Source of the DNA: Cytophagales bacterium | GTDB lineage: Bacteria > Bacteroidota > Bacteroidia > Cytophagales > Cyclobacteriaceae | Direction: 5' to 3' | Length of the DNA stretch: 64,000 nucleotides | NCBI GenBank assembly: GCA_017303795.1 | Contig: JAFLBR010000003.1 | Coordinates: 124,001 to 188,000, forward strand | Part shown: positions 8,017 to 18,000 of the stretch, piece by piece | How positions within the stretch are numbered: position 1 is the first letter of the stretch | Layout of the letters: each line of letters starts with the position of its first letter | Made by a program: the position numbers and the translations under genes | The notes under the pieces: generated by a model | What the model was told of the DNA's origin: nothing | What the model saw: the letters and a program-made list of their open reading frames with translations, nothing else | The model's database searches: none

Positions 8017-9027
8017 TTACCAGAAACTAGGTTTTAATTTATACTTATTAAATAACGTAAGGCCCAGTACAATCTCATGCGTGTTAGCATTAAAATTATT
8101 AAGCGAGGACGTATAAACATCATAAGAATAACCGATAGATAAATACGTAGTTGATAAGCCTAACAACAAGGACATTTTAGAATCAGGTCCCAGGCCAGCA
8201 CCTACAAACAGAAGGTCTTTGTACCGCATACGCATGGTGGCCGACCATTGCAAGTCGTACCCATCAGCATAAATGGCTGTTACCGCAGGCGATAATGACC
8301 ATTCTGAACTCACCGAAAAAAAAGCCCCAGTCTGAATTCTGTAACGCATACCATCATTCAAGTCAAATAAAAACTCACCGTTTAATCTTTCAGCAACCAG
8401 GTTATTGGTAGAAACTCCAAAGTAAAACCGATTAGAATACAGCAAGGCCCCAAAATCAACAGTTACCGTATTTTGTGTTCCCTGATTGGCATCTCTGAGC
8501 GAGATATAAAACGCATCGTTCACATCATCGCGCACGGTTAACCCAGTAAAGTCAATTCGTTGATTCATATGACCAACTTTTGTACCTAATGAAAAACTTA
8601 GCTTGTTTGACACGGGCAAATGGTATGCAAAATTTATAGATTCTGTAATCGATTTATATGGCCCTACGGTTCGCTGCGAAATCATACCGCCTAACCCCAT
8701 TCGCCTTCTGAATTTTTTATCTGTTTGAACTTCATCAAACAATGTGGGGTTTGAAATTCGAAAAGAATTGTTTTTACGCCCAGAACGATTGGCATTGCCA
8801 AGGGCCGTGTAAGCACTGAGGTATCCATTGTTATTTTTAATCCCAAAATTATTCCACCCTTCGCGAATGCCACTTCTCAAATCCATGTATTCGTTCATCC
8901 CGGTAAAGCCAGGATTAATAGCAGGTAAATTGAGATAGTATTGAGTAAAATCATTCTCCTGGGCAAATGCCCCATAACCTGCAAGGATAAGTGCAATCGT
9001 GCAATAAATTCGTTTCATTCTCTTCAT
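8017..9027 (-). CDS. PorP/SprF family outer-membrane protein (T9SS partner)
   Basis: The 336-residue protein begins with a signal peptide (cleavage after AGYGAFAQ) and continues NDFTQYYLNLPAINPGFTG, the family opening in which Q-Y and NPA/NPG turns are well kept. The rest alternates as in a 14-strand-type beta-barrel. SprF is needed for surface display of the adhesin SprB in Flavobacterium; paralogues sit beside individual CHU_C-tailed cargo proteins. Here the gene overlaps the stop of the 3433-residue protein by ATGA (9024-9027), so the two are probably translationally coupled. I infer that this barrel anchors or displays that specific adhesin. An alternative start lies three codons in. Confidence 0.9.
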   Translation of the reverse strand: MKRMKRIYCTIALILAGYGAFAQENDFTQYYLNLPAINPGFTGMNEYMDLRSGIREGWNNFGIKNNNGYLSAYTALGNANRSGRKNNSFRISNPTLFDEVQTDKKFRRRMGLGGMISQRTVGPYKSITESINFAYHLPVSNKLSFSLGTKVGHMNQRIDFTGLTVRDDVNDAFYISLRDANQGTQNTVTVDFGALLYSNRFYFGVSTNNLVAERLNGEFLFDLNDGMRYRIQTGAFFSVSSEWSLSPAVTAIYADGYDLQWSATMRMRYKDLLFVGAGLGPDSKMSLLLGLSTTYLSIGYSYDVYTSSLNNFNANTHEIVLGLTLFNKYKLKPSFW

Positions 9028-12000
9028 CGCAGTATCGTTACAATGCCTTGATATTTACGTTTACCCCCATTTAGATACAGGGTATAGAAATAGGGCCCCG
9101 GAGGAAGTTCCTTACCATTCATCTTTCCATCCCAGGTACAATCATTGGTTTTGCATTCAAAAACCCGCGCGCCATTCCGATCAAAAATTGCAAGTTCTAC
9201 CTGCGAATAGAAATCCAGATTTAAAAAATCCCATTCATCATTTACGCCATCAGCATTTGGGGTAAATGCATCAACAATACCCACCTCGGGAAAAATCTCA
9301 GTAATGGTTACAATACGACTCATCGCATTACTTACATCCACACTATCTTTTACGGTGAATACAATTCGCTTATCTGAAATCTCGGCATCGCCTGATACCG
9401 GGCTTCTAAAGGAAACTTTTGTTAGTGCCGTCTGGTAATTGGCTCGGGTATCCTTACCGGATAAATCCAACACACCGGTTTCTGAATTATAGGCAACAGT
9501 AATGAGTTGACTAATTCCTGTTTCAACAGCAAGCACATCGCCTCGGGTAAAATTCTCTGAAATGTTTACGCGTGCGGAGAATAAAAAATTATCATCTACA
9601 TCGTTAATCACAATTGCGTTTGTGATTTGTACGGCCGGATCGCCCAAGCTATATAGTATTGCTGTGGTTTCAATATTAGTCAATACAGGAGCATCGTTTA
9701 CTTTATTAATCTTAATGGATGCAGTCGCATCTTGAGTCGCCAAAAATGTTCCTTCAAAAGCATTCCATTTAAAGGAGTCATTACCATTAAAGTTTGATGT
9801 TGGCGTATAAATAAAATTCTGTAACTGACCTCCACTAACCGCAATCTCCGCTCCTACTGTTACGGCTGTTCCATTCCATGTAAGTGAACCATTTAATGGA
9901 AGTGATATTACTTTTATATATACAATTGGGCTTCCCGAAAAACTCTCAAAATTATCACCAAAGGTGTTGTAGGTAAAAGTTAAAGGCTGATCTTCCAACG
10001 TTTCAATTTCAAAGTTTGTAAGTGTAGGCGGAAAATTAGGTGTTACCGTAAGCGTGCCTTGCTGGTAGGTGAAGCTATAGTTGTTATCAATACCACCACT
10101 AACAGTAATCGGGTACCCGCCTACTGCAGATGCCTGTGTAGCTGTAGTTGCCGCAACTGGAGCCGTATCAATTACTGTTGCATTCTCAGTATTTACAAAG
10201 CCAGTATAAGTAATGGTAAATTCTGGGTTGGGTGTTCCGAATAAACGCGATTGATTATTAGCCGTTGCTGTAAGAGTTGCTTTTGTTACAGACAAGGCCC
10301 CGGCCACATACGAAAAGTTGTAGTTGTTATCTACACCACCTGCTACGGTGATGGGATATGATCCAACATTAGAAGTTGCATTAGCTGCTGTATTAGCTAC
10401 CGGTTTTGTATCTAAAACAGTTTCATTCTCGCCATTTACAAAACCTGCATACGTAATTGTTAAAGTTGGATTAGTTGCACCATAACTACGGGTGCGATTG
10501 TTTGCCGTAACCACGATTGGCACTTTGTTAACCGTTAACGATACCTGTGTTCCAGAAACAGAATTGTAATTAGCCGTGTTAGTTGGCACAAAGTCAACAG
10601 ATAGAGTCTGTGTTCCGGCATCCAGAATTGTTCCTGCAATTGGTGAATACGTAAAAGTTCCCGCAACACTTGCCGTAGCATTGAGTTGCGTAGCCCCTAA
10701 AGCTGTTCCATAGGAAATAATAGCTGGATTTGACCATGTAATCAAAGGAGTAGCTTTATTCACCGTTATCAAAACAGTTACACCTGTTACCGGATTAAAA
10801 TTGTTGGTGTTGGATGGAGCAAAGCTTACAGACAATACCTGATTAGCACCGGCATTTAATATTGTACCACTGGCAGGTGTGTATGTAAAAGTTCCGGTAG
10901 TATTAGCCGAGGCATTTAACTGAGTAGCACCAAGTGCTGTTCCATAAACAATTGCCGCTGGCGCATTCCACGTAATAACCGGAGTGGCCTTGTTAACTGT
11001 CAGCTGAACGGTAGTTACAGGCACCGAATTAAAATTAGAGGCATCCGCAGGCGTAAAACTAACTGACAAGGTTTGATTGTCTCCTGCATTTAGTATCGTT
11101 CCGGAAGCTGGTGAATACACAAACGATCCGGCTGTAGTAGCCGATGCATTTAATTGCGCTGTGCCTAGCGGAGTTCCAAAGGTGATAGCGGCCGGAGCTG
11201 GCCAGGTAATAACTGGTGTTGCTTTATTTACCAATATCTGAACGGTGGTATTATTAACACTATTATAATTAGCCGTGTTAGTAGGTGTAAAGTTCACAGA
11301 GAGCGTTTGATTGCCAGCATTAAGAATTGCACCAGTTGATGGTGAATATGTGAAAGCGCCCGGCACATTAGCTGTAGCATTAAGTTGCGTTGCCGACAGA
11401 GGAGTGCCATACGTTATAGCCGCAGGATTATTCCATGTAACAATCGGTGTTGCCTTGTTTACCGTTATAGTTACCGTAGTACCATTAACCGAACTGTAAT
11501 TAGTTTGATCGGTAGGTGTAAAGTCAACCGTTAAAATCTGATTTGTACCTGCGTTGAGTATTGTACCCGCAACTGGTGTGTACACAAATGTACCCGGCAC
11601 ATTTGCTGTTGCATTTAATTGTGTTGCACTTAACGCAGTTCCAAAAACAATGGCAGCTGGATTATTCCAGGTTACGATCGGTGCGGTTTTTCCAACTTCG
11701 AGTACACCACTTACATACATAAATGAGTAATTACCATCCGAACCACCAGCTACATTGATTGGATAATTACCAATTGGGCTGGCTGCAATAGCTGTGGTGG
11801 TGGCAGTAGGCAACACATCAATTACAGAACTATTTTCACCGTTTACAAAACCAGCATAATTAATTACAAAAACAGGATTTGCTGTTCCATAAGGTCGGCT
11901 GGTATTGGCTGCCGTTGCTGTAAGAACCGTTTTTCCAATAGTAAGTGTGCCTGCTGTATAACTGAAGTTGTAATTGTTATCAACACCACCCGAGGCTGTA

Positions 12001-15000
12001 ATGGGATAAGTACCTACCGAGCTTGTTACTGTAGCAGCCGTAGAGGCACCGGGGGTGGTATCCAGATCGCTAACATCATCTCCGTTAAGGAAACCACTAT
12101 AATTAATTACGAAAGTCGGGTTAATAGCTCCGTATGTGCGTGTGGCATTTGCAGCTGAAGCACTAAGCGTAGCTTTGTTAATGGTAAGACTTCCTGCAAC
12201 TAGATTAAGATTATAATTATTATCCGATCCGCCCGATAACGTGATAGTATATGTCCCAACATTACTCGCAACGGTTGCCGAAGTAGCAGCGGTGGGTGGC
12301 ACATCAATTACCGCAGATGTTTCGCTATTAACAAATCCGGTATACACGAATGTAAGGGCCGGGTTCAAACTGCCATACGTTCGGGCTTGATTATTGGCCG
12401 TTACTGTTAAGTTGGTTTTGTTAATTGTAAGGGTACCCGCCTGAAGTACTATTGCATAATTCAAAGCGGCACCTCCACTTAAGGTGATTGGATAGGCACC
12501 TACTGCACTTGTGGTGTTAGCTGTTGTAGAGATAGTTGGTTGTGTTATGGAAGCTGCATTGTCGCCATTTAAAAATCCTGTATAGCTAATGGTAAGTGTT
12601 GGGTTCACTTGCCCATACGTTTTCGATTTGTCATCCGCGCGTGCAGTCAATGGAGCACTATTAACGGTAAGTGTTCCATTCTGTAAGGTAAAGTTGTAGT
12701 TAGTTGATATCCCACCACTTAATTGAATAGCATAATTGCCAACATTACTTGTTATCGCTGCTGAGGTGGAAATACCAGGGGGGGTAATGTCTGCTTCGGT
12801 ATCACCATTCACAAAACCAGTATAGCCAATAGTAAGTACTGGATTAGCTACACCATATAATCTCGTTTTATTATCTGCTCTTGCTATAAGTGGTGCTTTT
12901 GTTATAGATAAAGAACCATTTATATAATTGAATGCATAGTTATTATCCTGGCCTCCGGCAGGAACAATAGGAAATGCACTTCCGGCACTGCTTCCTGCGA
13001 TAGCAGAACTGGATGCCGTTGGTGGCGTATCAATCACCGCATCATTCTCGCCATTTACAAAACCCGCATAGGTTACAGCAAATGCCGGATTAGCAGCACC
13101 ATAAATCCTGCTGGTACTTGTTGCAATTACAGCCAAGGTCGCCTTGTTTACAGTAATGGTAACATTCGCACTTACTGAGTTGAAGTTAATTGCATCGGTA
13201 GGAATAAAGTTTACAGATAATGTCTGGTTGGTTCCTGCATTTAATAAAGTACCGGCTGCCGGAGTGTACACAAAAGTGCCCGGCACATTGGCAGTTGCAT
13301 TTAGTTGTGTTGTTCCAAGTGTAGTTCCATAGGTTATGGCGGCTGGGTTATTCCAAGTTACTACTGGGTTATCTTTATTGTTTACCTGAATTTGTACTTG
13401 CGTACTGGGTACGGAGTTATAATTAGTTGCATCCGTTGGGGTAAAACTCACCGTAAGTGTGTAAGTACCCACCGTGGCAAAAGAAGACCCAGCAGCTGGA
13501 GAATAACTAAAGGTACCCGGTACATTAGCCGTGGCGTTTAATTGAGTGCTGGTTAGAGATTCATTTATTTTTATAGGTAAGGGTGTTGACCAATTTACTA
13601 CAGGAGTTGCCTTGTTAACGGTTATCAACACGGTTGTACCTGTTACCGCATTATAATTGATCGCATCGGTTGGGGTGAAGTTTACAGTAAGCGTTTGGTT
13701 AACTCCCGTATTGAGAACTGTTCCGGCTGCTGGCGTGTAAACTAATGATCCAGGCACATTGGCTGAAGCATTAAGTTGAGTAGAACTTAATGGAGTTCCG
13801 TAAATGATAGGAGCTGGGTTTGCCCATGTGATAACCGGTGTAGCTTTATTAACTGTTATTAATCGCTGTACATTCGAAACAGGATTATAGTTAGCCATAT
13901 CAGTAGGCGTAAAGTTTACGGATAGTACCTGATTTGGTCCAGCATTTAATAAGGTACCAATTGTTGGAGTGTAGACAAATGTTCCGGCCACCGGGGCTGA
14001 TGCATTTAATTGTGTAGCACTAAGCGCAGTTCCATAGGTGATAGCCGCTGGGTTGTTCCAGGTTATAACTGGTGTTGCTCTGCCTACTGTAATTAAAACT
14101 GTTGTACCGTTAACCGGATTATAATTATTGATATCAGTAGGTGTAAAGTTTACCGACAAAGATTGATTAGTGCCCGCGTTTAAAACTGTTCCTGCGGCAG
14201 GAGTATATACAAAACTTCCTGCCACTGATGCAGTAGCATTAAGCTGCGTGGCGGATAAGGCTGTGCCATACGTAATGTTAGCAGGGTTATTCCATGTAAC
14301 TGTTGGTGTTGCTTTGTTTACCGTTATCAACACGCTGGTTCCATTAACCGTGTTATAATTTATGGCATCGGTTGGAGTAAAATTTACTGATAAGGTTTGA
14401 TTGGTACCTGCATTAAGAACAGTACCCAGACCAGGTGCATAAACAAAACTTCCAGGTACAGTGGCTGTTGCATTTAATTGTGTGGCGCTAAGCGGAGTTC
14501 CATAAGTAATAGCAGCTGGATTACTCCAGGTAACTGATGGCGTAGCTTTGTTAACCGTAATCTGAGTAGTAAATCCATTTACCGAATTATAATTTAAAGC
14601 ATCGGTTGGTGTAAAATTTACCGATAGCGTTTGATTAACACCAGCATTAAGTACTACTCCACTTGCTGGCGAATAAACAAAAGTACCGGCCACGTTCGCG
14701 GAAGCATTTAGTTGTGTTGCACTGAGGGAAGTTCCATAGGTAATCGCATTGGGTGCAGGCCAGGTAAGAACTGGTGTAGCTCTGTTAACTGTGATCTGTA
14801 CCGTGGTACCAGTTACGGATTCATAATTTATTCCATCGCTGGGTGTAAAGTTTACCGTTAGTGTTTGATTAGCACCAGCATTGAGCAAAGTACCCGCGGT
14901 AGGGTTATATACAAAATTTCCTGGCACTGACGCGGTAGCATTCAATTGAGTTGCACTTAATGCTGTACCGTAAGTGATGGCAGCAGGATTATTCCACGTA

Positions 15001-18000
15001 ATAGTGGGAGTTGCTTTGGTGATCGTTAATGTTCCGCTTACATAAGCAAACGTGTAGTTGTTATCATTACCACCTACTGCATTAATAGGATACACCCCTA
15101 CATTACTGCTGATGATCGCGGTTGTACTCGCTGTAGGCAGCACATCCAGTACAGTAGAAGTTTCAGAATTAACAAATCCGGAATAGGTGATGGTAAATGT
15201 TGGGTTAGCCACTCCATAAATCCGGGTAGCATTCGCCACTGTAGCGGTAACGGTAGCTTTGTCGATGGTGAGTGTACCTGATGTATAGGTAAAAGTGTAA
15301 TTATTATCCAATCCGCCTGCCACCGCAATTGGATAGGTACCAACTGCACTGGTTACAGTTGCTGCCGTACTGGCAGTAGGCGGTGTATCTAATACACTGG
15401 AATTTTCGCTGTTTACAAAGCCGGTATAACTAACTACAAATGCTGGATTAGCTGCACCGTAAACACGATTAGCATTCTGAGCGGTTGCAACCAACGTTGC
15501 CTTATTGATGGTAAGTGTACCGTTTACTAATACCAGATCATAATTATTATCAGTCCCTCCGGTTAAGGTTATAGCATAGCTTCCAACTGCCGAAGTATTA
15601 ACGGCAACTGTAGCGGCAGTTGGTTGTTCATTAATTACGGATGCATTGTCACCATTCACAAAACCAGTATAGGTAATAGTAAGTGTTGGGTTGGCCGCAC
15701 CGTACGTACGAGTTTGGTTGTTGGCCGTAGCCGTAAGTGTTGCTTTATTTACAGTAATCAATACCGTTGTGCCCGAAACAGAGTTGTAGTTGGTAGCATC
15801 TGTTGGGTTAAAGTTTACAGATAACACTTGATTTACTCCAACATTTAACACGGTACCAGCGGATGGTGTATATACAAATGATCCGGCAACTGAAGCCGTA
15901 GCATTAAGCTGAGTTGCTCCTAAAGCAGTACCATAGATTATAGCCGATGGATTATTCCACGTTACAGTAGGCGTTGCTTTGATAATCGTTAACGTTCCAC
16001 TTATATATGTAAAATTGTAGTTCGCATCGGTACCACCACTAACGGTTATCGGGTATGTTCCCACATTGCTGCCTGTGGTTGCAGCAGTACCTGCTACCGG
16101 AAGCACATCAAGTGCACTTGAGTTTTCTCCATTAACAAAACCGGTGTAATTAATAGTAAAGCTTGGATTTGCAACTCCAAACACACGGCTCGCATTAGCG
16201 GCAGTTGCTGTAATGGTAACTTTGGTGATGGTAAGTGTACCATTTACGTAGGTCAAATTATAGTTATTATCCAATCCGCCCGATACCGAAATCGGGTAAG
16301 TGCCAACATCAGAAGTTAATGTAGCAGCGGAAGTTGCCTCCGGTGCAGTATCCAGTACTGTTGCGTTTTCTCCATTCTGAAAACCAGTATAGCTAATGGT
16401 GAATGTTGGATTGGCCGATCCATACGGCCGGTTTGTATTAACAGCTGTGGCTGTTAATGTTGCTTTCGTAATCGTAAGCGTTCCCGATACAGGTGCAATT
16501 TCATAGTTCCCATCCGAGCCCCCCGTTACCTGAATGGGATAACCGCCTACTGGCGAGGTAGCAATTGCTGTTGTGCTTGTGGTAGGTTGAACATCCAACA
16601 CAGAAACGGTTTCTCCATTTGCAAAACCGGTGTAGGTAATGGTTAAGGTGGGATTAGCTACACCGTAAGTCCTCGTTTGGTTATTAGCTGTAGCCACTAC
16701 AGTTGCTTTCGTAATGGTGAGTGTTCCGGCCACATAAGTAAAATCGTAATTACCTGATATACCACCACCAACAGTAATAGGATAAGTTCCAACATTAGTA
16801 GCGAGCCCAGCTACAGTAGCACCCGTTGGCGCAGTTGTTAGATTGGCAGGAGTCTCGCTGTTTACGAAACCAGTATAATTTAGAGTGAGTGTAGGATTCA
16901 CTTCACCATAATGCCTGCTCTGATTATTGGCAGTTACTGTAAGCAAAGCCTTAGTAATCGTTAACGATCCGTTAACCAATGTAAGGTTGTAATTATTATC
17001 CAACCCTCCCGTTAGGGTTATCGGGTAGATGGCAGGTACCGATGCCGCATTGGCGGCTGTATTAATAGTCGGTTGTGTGTCAAGGTCTGCCGATGTGTTA
17101 CCATTTACAAAACCAGTGTACTGAATAGTTAGTGTTGGATTTGCAGCTCCATATGAACGGCTTTTGTTTTCTGCTGTGGCGGTAAGGGCAGCTTTGGTAA
17201 TGGAGAGTGTTCCCGCTACAAGTGTTATGGTGTAGTTATTATCTACTCCTCCGGTTAACGTAATGGGGTAAGCACCTACATCCGATAAAGTAGTTGCAAC
17301 CGTTCCGGCTGTCGGCTGACTATCAATTACGGTAGAAGTCTCGCTGTTTAGAAAACCGGTATAAGCAATGGTAAGCGCTGGATTTGCTGCACCAAATACT
17401 CTACTCTTATTTTCGGCAGTAGCTGTAAGCGAAGCTTTATTAACCGTAATTTGAACTTGGGTTCCTAAAACGGAATTATAATTCACGGCATCAGTTGGAA
17501 CAAAGTTAACAGACAAATTCTGGTTAATACCGGCATTCAATAACGTTCCAATTGGTTGCATGTAGGTAAATGTTCCGGCAACTCCGGTTGAAGCATTCAG
17601 TTGGATAGCACTCAATAAAGTACCGTAAGTAATTGCTGCGGGATCATTCCACGTAATTACTGGAGTTGCTTTGGTAATGGTAAGCGTTCCGTTTACATAA
17701 GTGAAAGAGTAATTATTATCAATCCCGCCTGTTGGGGTAATGGGGTACGTAGTAACTGGGCTGGACAGTAAGGCCGTTGTAGTGGCCGTGGGCGGAGTGT
17801 CAATATCCAGTTCATCATCACCATTTACAAAACCTGTATAAGAGATTGTAAAAGTCGGGTTTGCTGTTTGATAAACACGTAATTGATTATTGGCTGTTGC
17901 AGTTAACGAAGCCTTGGTAATAGAAAGCGTTCCGGCAACAAGTGTTATGGTGTAGTTATTATCTGTTCCTCCGGTTAACGTAATGGAGTAAGCGCCTACA

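Noticed and set aside
11311-15824. Several plus-strand frames of 60-80 codons inside the adhesin gene
   Set aside because: They recur in the same place of each module on the opposite strand and share composition with it; shadows of the repeats.
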